Notes: generated from the letters alone by a model not told the origin. Counted from the first letter of the stretch, positions 21,285 to 32,409 are shown. The stretch is 58,000 nucleotides of DNA from Cryptomeria japonica (GCF_030272615.1 NC_081414.1:55145636-55203635); one strand, 5' to 3'. Made by a program: numbers and translations.

Positions 21285-21906
21285 TCATGTAATCGATAGA
21301 TGCTCATATGCCCATACATGCAACAGTGTCACCCCACATCCAAATCCTGTTGACCCATGATACACAAACTGCTGCATCTCATAATACAAGTGTGCCAACA
21401 GACACAAACCCAATGCAAACCTGGTGTGCTTTGTCTCTAGTGTCCTCCCCCATCCCATTGCAAACCCTCATGTTTCCCTATATAAACACAATACACCACT
21501 CTCCTGTCTACCATTGTGCCCCATCTCCGCCATTGGCCCCTACCTCTGCCACATGTCCAACACTCATCTCTAGTCCTCGATCTTGAAGCACTCATCTCAG
21601 TGCATCCATGTCTCCTTCTTGATTGTAAGGAACTAACTCCCCATCAATTGGTATCCTCAGTATCCTATATACATCCTCTAAGGTGATTGTCATCTCACCC
21701 ATCAGCAAATGAAACGTGCAAGTCTCTTAGTACCATCTCTCAACTAAAGCAATCAGCAACCCCATGTTTGCCTGAAACTCAGGCACATTCAAAATATATC
21801 GCAAGCCCATAGCTTGAACTATTGCTCTATCCTCGAATGTCAACTCTACTCGTAAACTCTGAGTTGACAAGAATCTCTCTCATGACTCCAGCATTGGTAG
21901 GTCCTC
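21285..21906 (-). pseudogene. Antisense plant mobile domain (PMD), exon 2
   Basis: On the minus strand an acceptor CTGCAG is followed by EDLPMLES, then LTFEDRAIVQAMGLRYILNV, LIALVERWY, ETCTFHLLMGEMTITLEDVY, RILRIPIDGELVPY and, in another frame near the end, GVTLLHVWAYEHL. ERWxxETCTFHLxxGExTITLEDV and LxxLxxWAYEHL are hallmarks of the PMD/MAIN-like aminotransferase-like domain. Two nonsense codons (TGA after LES, TAA after RWY) and a later frameshift (about 21500) make it a pseudogene. The two stops look like single changes from TGG and CAA. Confidence 0.82.
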
Positions 21907-21944
21907 CTGCAGTCAAGCAAATCAACTATGTCAATCGTAGTGGC

Positions 21945-22290
21945 ATTCTTTGTTCATCAAAAAAGTGTTTCTTTTTATCCTAGTGGTACTCCCTGTTCAT
22001 CACAAAGTGCTTCTTTTTATCCTAGTAGCATTCCCTATTCATCATAAAGTGTTGCTTTTATTGTATCTTTTAGGGCACCTACTTGAGTGTATCCTCTTGA
22101 ATAGCTTATCCAATTGACAACATATGTTCTATCACAGAATTGTCAATTTCATCTTGATCCAATTGACAACGTATGTTCTATCATATAATTGTCAATTTTT
22201 ATGGTACTCCATGTTCATCATAAAGTTCCTCTATCTATCCTATCCTAGGGCCTCTACTTGAGTGTATCCTCTTGAGTAGTTTCCTAATTG
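21945..22290 (+). repeat. Tandem words in the PMD intron, left block
   Basis: Two repeat words alternate: 'ttcatca(ta)aagtg(t/c)ttctttttatcctagt' (three copies, 21950-22055) and CCAATTGACAAC(A/G)TATGTTC (three copies, 22110-22290), the second continuing after the nested copia at 27345-27480. The nested copia inserted within one copy of the second word. Confidence 0.75.
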
Positions 22291-22295
22291 GCAAC

Positions 22296-22784
22296 TGTTG
22301 GTGTAAATAATTATTCATCATGGATATTATTACACTTACTTAATTTTACTTAGGATAATGCATTTCATAGTAGTTTGGATATGAGACACTTGGGTGTTTG
22401 TGCCACATTGGGATAGTGTGTGTAGGAGAAATTCCACCTTTATGGTGTTGATCTTGTTATTACACTATCATATCCACTTATAGTGGAGTGATAATTCCAC
22501 CTTCGGTGGGTGATCCACCTCATGTGGAATATTATATTATTTCTCCTATCTACCCACACCTATTTCCTACCTACCCTTGTTTCTCATTGAGCCACATGTC
22601 ATATTTGTGTGCTCATACATCCATATGGCCTTGCCTATATAAGCAGGCCTCTATTCATTGTATGTAACTATTGGATCATTATTGTTGATCATTTCTATTG
22701 ATGAGAATATAGTTTATTCTTGTCCCATATTATGTCTCTATTTTGTACATTTCATTGAGCTCTTGATCTTGGCAAAATCCAACA
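22296..22784 (+). repeat. Nested copia 5' LTR
   Basis: It begins TGTTGGTG and ends CCAACA, 489 bp. It differs from the right copy by a 21-bp segment (about 22545-22570 here) and very few substitutions, which indicates recent insertion. TATATAAG lies at 22636-22643. Confidence 0.95.
22636..22643 (+). promoter_or_regulatory. TATA box in nested copia LTR
   Basis: TATATAAG is followed by CAGGCC and repeated at 27196-27203 in the right LTR. About 140 bp to the LTR end suits U3/R. Confidence 0.7.
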
Positions 22785-22797
22785 TGGTATTAGAGGC
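22785..22797 (+). other. Primer binding site of nested copia
   Basis: TGGTATTAGAGGC directly abuts the LTR. It differs at two places from the usual copia TGGTATCAGAGC complementary to initiator tRNA-Met. Confidence 0.85.
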
Positions 22798-22849
22798 ATT
22801 GGGGCTTCATTGATTCATCTTGAAGAGACATTATTGCAATGTCAAGAGG

Positions 22850-24391
22850 TAGATCTGAGGAGCAGCATCTTTTGGAGGCGTCCTAGACCAGATCCGACCC
22901 CGCCATTGCGTCCAGAAGGCCGTTTCCATGAATTTTGGTTATAAATTCGGCCTATTTTGGTGAGAAAATTTTTTTCCCCAATTTTGCTATAATCATACGG
23001 ATTTTCAGAATATTATTATTTTTCAAAAAAAAAAAAAAAAATTTCCTTTTCTAAATATATTTTTTTCAAAAATCAAAAATCAAAAAAATTGAAAAAAATT
23101 GAAAAGAGAATCAAAAAAAATATATATCAAAAATTTTTTTAAAAGGAGCTTTTTGGGGGTCCGCAGACCCCCCCGTGACGCCCGTACCTTGCAGGTCGTA
23201 GGCATACTCGTAGATTTCCGGCCGATCGTACCCGCACGTCCGTCAGCTCCCGCCGCCGAGAAGACTCCTGCCGCGTCCAGTACCGCTATGTACCTGTCAG
23301 TAGGCGCCCAAGTCCTTCGGCTCCTCCCGTCACGTCTCGCACCCAGTGCCGCCCGTACCTAGCACCGGCCCCCGCCGACCCTCGCCTCCACCCGCCCATC
23401 TCCGCCAGCACCCAAGTCCGTCGCCGTCGGCTTCCTCGCCACCAGCTCCTCCGCCACGCGGACACAGGTCAACCAAACAGGCAAACCCACGTCTGCCACG
23501 TGGCAGGCGGCCACTGGCCCGCGGGTACCTTCAGTACAATCCGTACATTGACGCATATGCACGGACCGCCACATTAGCAGATGAATCAGCCTGGACAGTC
23601 ATCTTTCCGTATAGTACGGAATACATAGTCATTTGGCCACGTCATCTTACCGTACAGTACGGACGCCCAGTCAGCAGGGGCGAAGTTTTTGCGACGGTCA
23701 TACAGCCATCAAATTTAATCATGTGACTTGCTGACGTCAGTGCCATGTCAGCAGGGTTTGAAAATTTTTGGACCCCCTCTCATTGAGCTTTTTGATTTTG
23801 CAGTTCAACTTCAAATGGCCATAACTTGCTCATTTTTGCTCCTTTTTGGGTGTAAATTTTTTTGAAATGGGCTAGAATTTTGTGCTCTGCGTAGTGGTGA
23901 AGAAATTTTTTGATTTTTATGCACAGATGTTTCAGAAAATGAAGTTTTTGGTGACTGTACCTGAGTAATCCCAGTTTTTGCAACTTCAGAGGCTTCGTTT
24001 GGGGTCATACGACCTCTTTTTTGGGTGCCATTTTTTTTGAAAGTGCGTATTTTTTCGTCTACTTTCACATGATGCTATCAGATTGATGCCATTGTAAGTA
24101 GAAATTGTACTTTCAAATTTTGGCTATTTTTGGCTCTTTTGGTACTTGTATATTTACTTGAATCTCAGTTAGATTCATTGCACTATTGATTGAAGTCTCT
24201 TGTATCTCATTTGAGAAGTTGTAAAATTTGCATCATAAGTCCACTTTGCCTTGTTTTGCAAGTGGCTCATTGTAATCGCACTAAGTATAAAGTGCCAAAA
24301 TCATCACTTTGGGGGGGGTACATTGATTGAGTGAATTTGGGGGGGTGTCTCTTGTGCTTTTGTGCTCTTGTGTTCCTTCCTTTTTGCTGCT
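22850..24391 (+). other. GC-rich leader of nested copia
   Basis: The segment 23140-23730 is strikingly GC- and CpG-rich compared with the whole window, with CCGCC, CGTCCG and poly-proline-like words, then from about 23790 returns to AT-rich with GGGGGGG(G) runs at 24308 and 24342. Open frames in it (23099-23726) are proline- and arginine-rich by composition and are not homologous to anything I know. It is untranslated leader or a captured fragment. Confidence 0.6.
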
Positions 24392-25204
24392 ATGGGTTCT
24401 TCTAAGTTTCCTCTCTTAACTCCACATAACTATGCTACTTGGAAAATTGATGCAAGGAGTAAACTTATGGAAAAATGACTCACTCATTACATTGATGGAA
24501 CTAATGTTGCTCCAGCTAATCCTAAGGCTGATCCAGTTGGTCAATTAGATTGGCTCACTAAAAATATCATGGCAATTGGTACCTTAAGAAAGTATGTATC
24601 AAAGGATTTCATTTTTCATATTGAGAAATGTACTCTAATCAAGGATGCTTGGCAAAAGTTTCAAGACTTGTATGATCAAGTTGATGAGATTAGGGGATAT
24701 CAAATTGATAGTGATCTCACCATGTTAGATCCCAAGAACTTTGATACTATACAAGATTATGTCACTAAGGCAAATGAGTTGAGGGAACAACTCAAAGATT
24801 GTGGCATTGATAAGAAGGATACTCAATTGATATTCAACTTGATAGGCAAACTTCCACAAGAATATGCAACATTTGTTTCTAGTTTCCAAACCCATAGGAT
24901 GACAATGGGTTCAAGCTACACAATGCCTACATTTGATGCTTTCAATGAAATGTTGATGATGGAACAAACTAAGTTGATAAGCATGGGCATTCTTAAGGCT
25001 TCTAAGTCTCAAGCATTAGTGGAAAATCAAGGGAACAAAGGAAATCAAGGAAAGGACAACTCAAACAAGAAGAAATGGCAATCAAAGCCTAAAGAAAAAG
25101 CACCATCTTCTCCACAACAAGGAGATTCATCCTCTTCCAAGAGAGATAATTCACCAAAGAGAGAGAGACCTACTTGTGCTTATTATAAAAAAGATTGGTC
25201 ATGA
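24392..25204 (+). pseudogene. Nested copia gag
   Basis: From ATG 24392 it reads MGSSKFPLLTPHNYATWKID, typical of the copia gag N-terminus (L..HNYATWK), followed by a stop TGA at 24476-24478. Then DAWQKFQDLYDQV, TIQDYVTKANELREQLKDCG, LIFNLIGKLPQEYATFVSSF and a Lys/Ser-rich linker form the UBN2-like capsid. The knuckle CAYYKK is cut by one extra A in the A-run at 25187-25192, shifting into the downstream frame where IGHEEHRRHTKK continues it. The second and last Cys of the knuckle are changed (Y, R). Confidence 0.85.
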
Positions 25205-26387
25205 GGAACATCGTCGCCATACTAAGAAGATTGATGAGCTCACACATATCATCAAAAAGCATAACATTAATTTGCCTAAAGTCTACAAGAAGGATGATTC
25301 ATCAACTTCAACTTCCTCACATTCAAAAGGAAAAGGGCAAGCATTCATGGCTTCTACAAGTGGGAAGACTCACTCTTTTGGAACAAGAAAAGGAAAAGCT
25401 CTATGTGCTACTATCAGTCATGATTCAGAGAGATGGCTTCTAGATTCAGGGGCTTCTCATCATATGGCATCTTCGCAGTCTATGTTCTCTACATTTGAGC
25501 CTTGCACCATGCCACAGAATTTGATGGGCAATCATACATACATGGATGTGATTGGGAAAGGATCTATTGACATTGGGGATAACTCCTTCAATGATGTGTT
25601 CTGTGTACCCCACTTGACAAACAATCTCCTTTCTATCTATCAAATCACACATGGCGCAACTAAGAGAGTTGTGGAGTTCACACCTAACTCAGTTTTCATT
25701 AGAGACATGGAGACTAGAGCTATCATTTTGACTGGGGTGGTTGATCATTCATCTCGGTTATACTCCTTTTCAAATTTTGTTGATGATGATGATTTCACAT
25801 TTGATGATTCTACACATTATGATCACACTTATTGTGATAGTTCAGATTTTGAGGAGAACTTTGGACACTTGAACATGGGGATTCTCACATGTGACCCCAT
25901 TCTTGAGTCTTGTATTTCATCTCCTCATATTGATATCACATCACCTATTGCACCTGATGATGCGGATAGTGCGACAGTTTTGCCTTCATGTGATTCAGTG
26001 CAGCAAGATATTCATTGTCTTCCAGCTTCAGATTCATGGGATGATTACTTGACAGACATTGCAGGTTTGTTTGTGGAATCCTACATTGCAGATGACATAC
26101 ATCTTCTCTTTGATGAAGGTGATCCTTCTTCGATTGTTGCGAGGGCACACTCTGACCCTCTTGTTCATTCTCTACATGATCATTCTTTCGAGGTTGACAT
26201 GATTCTGGATACTTATGTACAGCAGTTGGAGGAGGTCTCTTTATGTTTTGAGGAGACATGTGAGTCTTTGGGACATGTTCTACATCCATCTCCACTAGAT
26301 CTTGGAGTGCCTTTTTCAGTAGTGTGGCACAGTTTACCACCTTTGGAGGGGGTATCTTTCAGCATCGACATGGGGACACTTGAGTAG
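25193..26387 (+). pseudogene. Nested copia protease with acidic tail
   Basis: After the frameshift the frame reads IGHEEHRRHTKKIDEL (rest of a knuckle), then SERWLLDSGASHHMASSQS, with DSG as the aspartic protease active site, and VPHLTNNLLSIYQI. From about residue 215 a new region begins that replaces pre-integrase, integrase and RT: FVDDDDFTFDDSTHYDHTYC and on, Asp/Ser-rich, to a stop at 26385-26387. I recognise no domain in the tail. Upstream gag is broken, so this frame is only reachable in relatives. Confidence 0.8.
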
Positions 26388-26876
26388 TTTTCAGAGATTC
26401 CTTTCATCATGAGTTTTCTTCATACATCTTCCCTTCATGACTGGGGAGACTTCATGGATACACCTTTGGTTTTGTTTCTTCCTAAGGGGAGGAATGTTGT
26501 TCGACGTTCGTGGAGCAGTTTCTTCATACATCGAGCTTCTATCATTGGTGTAGATTCTCCATTGAGGGGGGGTCACAGTTTGACTTCTCTTCTTCTCTCA
26601 TATGGGGGGGACTTTTTCCTCACATGGGGTTTTGTTCCTCACATTCTACTATGAGAGTTCTCTTGTATGTTTTCATCTCTCTTTTTGGGGGAGGGTTTTT
26701 TCCCATTGGGTTTTTCTCTCTTTCCCCACTTTGTGAGAGATTTCATTGCATTGGTTTGCATGCATTTGGATTTGTACATGGGTACCTAACATGGCCTAGT
26801 AGTCGGGACCCATCTTGCATTGCTTAGTTGCATTGTAGACTTAAGTGCATTCCCCTAAGTTGCACTTAAGGGGGGG
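26388..26876 (+). other. Nested copia 3' region and polypurine tract
   Basis: G-rich words (GGGGGGG) alternate with 'ttcatacatc' repeats; the last purine run CTTAAGGGGGGG (ending 26876) adjoins the right LTR and is the plus-strand primer. Confidence 0.75.
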
Positions 26877-27344
26877 TGTTGGTGTAAATAATTATTCATC
26901 ATGGATATTATTACACTTACTTAAGTTTACTTAGGATAATGCATTTCATAGTAGTTTGGATATGAGACACTTGGGTGTTTGTGCCACATTGGGATAGTGT
27001 GTGTAGGAGAAATTCCACCTTTATGGTGTTGATCTTGTTATTACACTATCATATCCACTTATAGTGGAGTGATAATTCCACCTTCGGTGGGTGATCCACC
27101 TCATGTGGAATATTATATTATTTCTCCTACCTACCCTTGTTTCTCATTGAACCACATGTCATATTTGTGTGCTCATACATCCATATGGCCTTGCCTATAT
27201 AAGCAGGCCGATATTCATTGTATGTAACTATTGGATCATTATTGTTGATCATTTCTATTGATGAGAATATAGTTTATTCTTGTCCCATATTATGTCTCTA
27301 TTTTGTAAATTTCATTGAGCTCTTGATCTTGGCAAAATCCAACA
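26877..27344 (+). repeat. Nested copia 3' LTR
   Basis: 468 bp, TGTTGG to CCAACA. It is nearly identical to the left LTR apart from one 21-bp gap. Confidence 0.95.
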
Positions 27345-27480
27345 GCAACATATGTTGTATCACAAAATTGTCAATCCTAGCCCTATCTCCTATTCTATTC
27401 TTCCCTAGAGGACCTGCTTGAGTGTATCCTCTTAGTAGCTTATCCAATTGACAGCGTATGTTCATCATAGAACTACCGAT
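27345..27480 (+). repeat. Tandem words in the PMD intron, right block
   Basis: This continues the 22110-22290 array; the word GCAACATATGTTGTATCA directly follows the copia right LTR and completes the interrupted copy. Confidence 0.75.
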
Positions 27481-27738
27481 TTGGCCTTAAAGACATAAAC
27501 GTGCCTGCATGTCACATACGCACTTGCATTGCGCACAGACTATAGCAATCATAGATGTGCCTAGCACCAACGCAGACATGCCTATCCTACCCAAACACAC
27601 CTAGCACCAACATAGACGTGGCTTAACATTTTTTTCCCCTGCTAGACATTTCCTAGAGCGCATTTATTACTCTAGCTAGCATTCATTTATGACAACAATT
27701 AATGCAACCAAGGTACAAGGAAATTTTGTAGTACTCAC

Positions 27739-27804
27739 AGGCTCTTCTGCATCTGCTGGCCTCTGATTTTGGTGAACACGATCGAATCTATGCACCAATT
27801 CCAT
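27739..27804 (-). pseudogene. Antisense PMD gene, exon 1
   Basis: An ATG at 27804-27802 opens 22 codons, MELVHRFDRVHQNQRPADAE then EP, directly followed by the donor GTGAGTAC. The intron is phase 0, matching exon 2 at 21906. The H/N/Q/D start is typical of PMD proteins of gypsy elements. The intron (21907-27738) holds the gypsy tandem words and the whole nested copia element; without that insert it would be about 0.8 kb. Confidence 0.6.
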
Positions 27805-28128
27805 CGTTGTTGACTAATGAGTTCTCTCTTCTCTCTCTGCACTCTAATCTCTTAGATGTGTGGATGGCAATTAGGATGTTTTCCCTCGTAGTCTATCTTA
27901 TAGACTACCCTAGCCCTAGTCTCCTTTGTCAGTCTTCTTTATCTCGTGATTCTATCACTCTATTTTGTTAGCCCATTGTAGCCTTTCTTTCTTATCAAGA
28001 GATTGTCTGCGATCTTTTCAAACATATTCATCCAATCTCTCGAGGGGGCATATCATTCCCATCTTAGGGCAACTTTGTATCAGTTCATCTTATCTTCTTT
28101 GAAGCAATGAGTCAAGCTACATTATCTC

Positions 28129-28142
28129 AAAGAGGGGCAAAA
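28129..28142 (+). other. Gypsy polypurine tract
   Basis: AAAGAGGGGCAAAA ends directly at the right LTR. Confidence 0.8.
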
Positions 28143-28947
28143 TGTAGACACCTAAAATTGTCCAATATAATTAAATAAATATCTTTATTTATTTAATTAT
28201 TTAAGCCTAATTCTTCTATTAATTAAATGAGTCTTTATTTATTTAATTTATTTATTTATCCTCTTCTAGATTTATTTGTCATTTAAATTAATACATTTAT
28301 TTATTTAAATTACCCTTTTCTTAAATTAGATAAATACTTTTATTTAATTGATCCCACTTCCTCTATTAATTAAATAAATCTTTATTTATTTAACTAATTC
28401 ATTAGCCTTTTCTACCCATGACACATCATTCATCTCTTAATTCCTACACTACCTACCCTATTATTATTTTCTTATTTTCTCTACCTACCCTCTAATCATA
28501 GCCGGCCATTTATCTTTTACACCTATCAATCTTATCCATCTATTTTCTATAGTGTCTTCTATATAAGGAGATGCTTCCTCCCTAATCAACTAATCAGCTA
28601 ATCATTCTATTCAACTAATGAGCTAATGACCAAATCAAGCATTCTAGCATTCAAACTTTCGTATATGATCAAGTCTACTTGCAACCACATTTTCGTTCTT
28701 TGTTGAGATCTTGTGCACACATAAAATCTGAGAGCAAATATATCAAGCAAGATCAATGGAGATAGGGAGAATGGAGATCCAAACCCTATTGGACATGTGA
28801 TGGTATAATCTTTGTGATTTCACTTGATTTGCATTGTCTTAGGTAATCTTCATTGTTATGGTGAATCTTTGTTGTTGTTAGGCTAGGGTTTTGTGGTTGA
28901 ATTCATTTAGTCTTTCAATATTGTTGTTTCCATTTTCACCATAAACA
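28143..28947 (+). repeat. Gypsy 3' LTR
   Basis: 805 bp, TGTAGACACC to ATAAACA, followed by the duplication ATGAT. It carries about 90 bp more of TTTATTTAATT-type repeats than the left LTR, and TATATAAG at 28560. Confidence 0.93.
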
Positions 28948-28952
28948 ATGAT

Positions 28953-29897
28953 ATTGTTGTTTCTCTCTTATATTTTTAATGATTTTTTTTATTAAAATAA
29001 AATTTAATTGGAGAGAAAAGAGAGTTATAAACTAGTCAACCACCTCTATTTACTTCACTAATAATGAAAGTTACAACAACCTTTTTATCTCAAATAATTC
29101 ATATATATATCTTAATATCGACGGAACCCTTGCACCCCATTTTTGTGCAAGTGCTAGTATATAGCTCTTTGATATGAAAAAATATCATACACGTATTTCT
29201 TTGATCAAATAATAATTCAAGAGAACTATGATAGTGTTGACAGAAGTAATAATGGAAAATATTGAAAACCTAATTTTTCTAAATTTTCTATGTTCGAGTA
29301 AATCGCATTTTTAGAGGCCTTCAGAGCGGAATTTGGGGTTGGAAGTGTCAAAATTCTCCTATTTTGATAAGTTTAAGGCCATTATGTTAAGGGACTAAAA
29401 TTAGTTCTCTTTATGATCTTTTCAATAGTGTAAGCAGTTCCAGATTTCAAGCACTGAGCGAAAAGTTATGGCCTTGTGAAGTTGGACTAGTCAAAAATTA
29501 TGGTTTTTCTAATAATATTTTAGTTTAATTGTAATAAATATTATCTAGTTTATTCATTTCAAATTCCAAGGGGGTCTTGTGACTCTTGGGATCAATTGCA
29601 AATTGTATAAACTAAAATTGAAAATTGAATATGATACCCTTTTGAGTTGCATACATCTCTTTACGAGTTTGTTGTCTAAATTTTGTTGTTAAAGGTCTAC
29701 AATACTACAGGTAATACACTAGGTGTTGTAATTTAAATTCATAATTTGGATCATTCTTACTCTTATTATTCATAATAGTTTCCTATTCATTATTGCATAC
29801 TTCAATATAATATATTCTTTCTATCTTTTCCATGCTCCTTTTCGGTTTTCTTCAAGTGCATGTGTTCTCATCACTAGATATAATAATTTCTTCTTCT
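28953..29897. other. Unassigned spacer, no gene
   Basis: AT-rich sequence with no open frame of note. The part 29330-29700 has the texture of a gypsy leader or LTR ('tcaaaattctcctattttgataag...') but no partner in the window. Confidence 0.4.
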
Positions 29898-31574
29898 TGC
29901 TAGACAATTCAAATAACCAGAGGACAACTTAGGGGGGGGGGGGGGGGTGAATCAGTTATCACCAGATTACCGGAAACTTAAGCATTAAAATTTTTAATAC
30001 CGGAACCCATAAGATCAATATCGTAATACATAAACCAATTATTAGAATAAAAAGTATATCAATTAAGCACAAGTAACAATTATAGAAAATATACCATCCA
30101 CATGACACCAATATTTGTACGTGGAAAACCTGATAAAGGGAAAAAAAATGGTGGGAAGCCTACTCACAGTCAAAGAATATTTTTGCGGTAAGTATGTGAT
30201 TACAAATTGAGGGGCCTGCACTTGCAAGAAGGCCAATAGCCTAGAGAACACTTCTCATTACAAAAGGAGTCTCACAAACTACATAATAAATCCAGACTAC
30301 AATCCAGAAGGAAGAATGAACTGCAATAATAGTATCTCCTATGTCTGAGTACAGTTCCGGTTAAGCTCAATATCAGAGGACTTAAACCTCTTGCAAAAAC
30401 CCAACTTGATCACCTATGATCGACCAAATCGTCTACATGAAATATTATTATATTATTCACTTGCATACCCTTATCCTACATGATTTACAAATACAATGAT
30501 ATCATACACATATATATATACAAACCCTAGACCTTAAAAAATTAGTTTGGCCAACCATATAATAAGTCAATTATATTATTATAAAACATGTCGGCCTGAG
30601 GCCAAATAAATATCATCCAACCTATAAGTCATCCTAGAAACACATCAAGAAGACCAATCAACACATTACATTAAGTCGGTCCATAACCTAGATAGTACAA
30701 AATAGGTCTAGTGCTAAATGCAGTACCATCGATCAACTAGAATACAAACAAGATAACCATCAACATCCTAAATCCCTTCTAGAAGCTGCACCAACACCAC
30801 TTATGCATAGCATCAAAAGATCTTCAACAAAGCTATGTCGATGAAACCCTCATCGAATCAATAAACCAGGCTTACTAGAAAATAGAATAGAATCCAATCA
30901 TCAGATCAAAACCAACTAACTGAACATATATCTGAATAGCATGAATAGCAAGTCTAAGCCAACTCCATAAGCCAAAGCATACCGAAGTATACCAGACCAA
31001 CATGATCATCCAAACTAGAAACCAAACATTCTACCGAGACCAAACATATACAGGTAAATAGCCAAAGAACCTAGTGTTGAAATCAATGACAAAACATCAA
31101 TGAAACACATAATCAATACCTCCAAATTTCCAACAATCTCCCCCTTTGGCATTGATGGCAACACTAGATGTGAAAAACATCCAGCTGCCAAGAAATGCCA
31201 AATAAATCTCCCACACAAGAATATACAACTAAAGTTCTGATCCATACTCTCCCTATAGGTGATATCTCAATTAAGTTCTAAAAATTTCTCCCCCTAATGT
31301 ATATAACTCCTTAAGTTTTTCACATGAATATCACTCCCCCTTTGACATCATTGCCAAGAATCTGACACAAGTTTCAAAGAAAAAATCACAAACTACTGAA
31401 TCACAAGGCTAACTAGTCCCCTTGAGTAGTAGCATCACTACTGATAGTCCTAGAAATGACTCCACAAAATTTTTCATGCTTGAGTCAAAATATTGGTCAT
31501 TTGGGATTTATTTTTCCCTCTATCAAATTTCAAGGTCTAGGGTTTAGGGTTTGTAAATTTCCAATTAAGTCTTG
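29898..31574 (-). mobile_element. Truncated copia-type LTR and adjoining 3' tail
   Basis: The block from about 29898 to CCAACA at 31135 resembles the 1,086-bp LTR at 39220-40305: a GGACAACTTAGG(G)nTGAATCAGTTA start, a GTGGAAAACC...GGTGGGAA segment, a terminal TTCCAACA. Directly after it comes ATCTCCCCCTTTGGCATTGATGG, the complement of a purine tract with the ATTGATGCCAAAG motif of copia 3' ends. So it is a minus-strand element's 3' LTR plus its 3' untranslated tail; the coding part is lost. The left border (29898) is uncertain. The two-ORF element (31575) inserted into the tail. Confidence 0.7.
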
Positions 31575-32391
31575 TGTTGGCATTCTACACTCTAATGAGA
31601 ATTGATGGTGTTATCATTGATGGCAACCTTCTGGCATTCATCTGGTAAACCACTGACAGGCACCGACACCGACAGAAACATCTACATACACTGACAGACA
31701 CTTCGCCGACAACGGCAATAATGCATACCGCACCCCAGCCGATAGGGAATAAACTTTTATTTATTGTATTTAATTATAATTATCTTTTGTAAAAGCCGAC
31801 ATGGTATATTGTAATAGACATATATGTATGAGATCTTGTAAATCATTTTATAATGAATAAGGTAATAGGAATAAGAGAAAGAATGAGCGAATAGGAAGGA
31901 AAATATATGCGAATGCATCAGGCAGATTTTGTATAAGGTTATAGTTATAGTATGAGCTTAAACTGGTACTGAACTTGGCATAGTTGATGTTGATTTGAAG
32001 AAGTACATTGTATTGGATTTTAATAAATCCATTTTGTAAGTCAGTGAGACTTCTACCTTGTAGATTGAGCAGTGAGCTCTAGGCAGTTGGCCTTCCTACA
32101 TGTGCAGACCCCTCATTGTAAGTAATATTTATTCATTGGCCAATGAGTGAATATTGTGGGTCACAAACCCCACCGAGGTTTCTCCCACACTAGGTTTCCT
32201 CATTAAACATCTTGTGTTATGGTGTGTTTTCTATGTTGTCTTTATTGTTCCTATTTACTGCATTAATTCTTATTTACCAGTACACTATTTTGGAATGAAA
32301 AATACTTAATAAGGTTAAGTATTCTGCTAACCAATTAGATACTGATTCACCCCCCCTCTCAGTATCTTTGGGACTATCATTAATCCTAACA
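31575..32391 (+). repeat. 5' LTR of the two-ORF element
   Basis: 817 bp, TGTTGGCATTC to CCTAACA. It matches 37449-38291 closely; differences are scattered substitutions and a few small indels. Confidence 0.95.
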
Positions 32392-32393
32392 AT

Positions 32394-32409
32394 TGGTATT
32401 AGATCTTGG
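32394..32409 (+). other. Primer binding site of the two-ORF element
   Basis: TGGTATTAGATCTTGG, two bases after the LTR, is a degraded form of the initiator tRNA-Met site TGGTATCAGAGC. Confidence 0.75.

Larger units (their letters stand above)
22296..27344 (+). mobile_element. Nested copia-type element, gag-protease only
   Basis: It is flanked by the perfect duplication GCAAC (22291-22295, 27345-27349) and carries LTRs at 22296-22784 and 26877-27344. A TGGTATTAGAGGC primer site and a G-rich purine tract are in place. Inside are a GC-rich leader, a gag frame, a protease and an acidic C-terminal extension, then a 3' region. Integrase, RT and RNase H are absent, so it is a non-autonomous derivative (5,049 bp). 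Confidence 0.93.
12277..28947 (+). mobile_element. Ty3/gypsy LTR retrotransposon, RT-deleted, carries antisense PMD gene
   Basis: The element is bounded by LTRs at 12277-12985 and 28143-28947 and flanked by the perfect 5-bp duplication ATGAT (12272-12276 and 28948-28952). A primer site follows the left LTR and a purine tract precedes the right one. Order inside: long leader, gag, knuckle, protease, integrase C-terminus, non-coding 3' region, antisense PMD gene. RT, RNase H and the integrase core are missing, so it could not move alone. The protein style (LIDGGEGLN protease, CX2HX4HX4C knuckle) fits the Tat-like gypsy group of plants. Without the nested copia (22296-27349) it would be about 11.6 kb. 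Confidence 0.9.

Noticed and set aside
23099-23726. Proline/arginine-rich proteins in the GC-rich leader
   Set aside because: Open frames follow from GC content, overlap in different frames and show no domain.
25176-25204. Programmed -1 frameshift at A6G
   Set aside because: The A-run is not in the X XXY YYZ register and the needed shift is +1; a one-base insertion is simpler.
31136-31574. Start of a new gene after the LTR at 29898-31135
   Set aside because: The sequence resembles copia 3' tails with CTCCCCC blocks and has no open frame.
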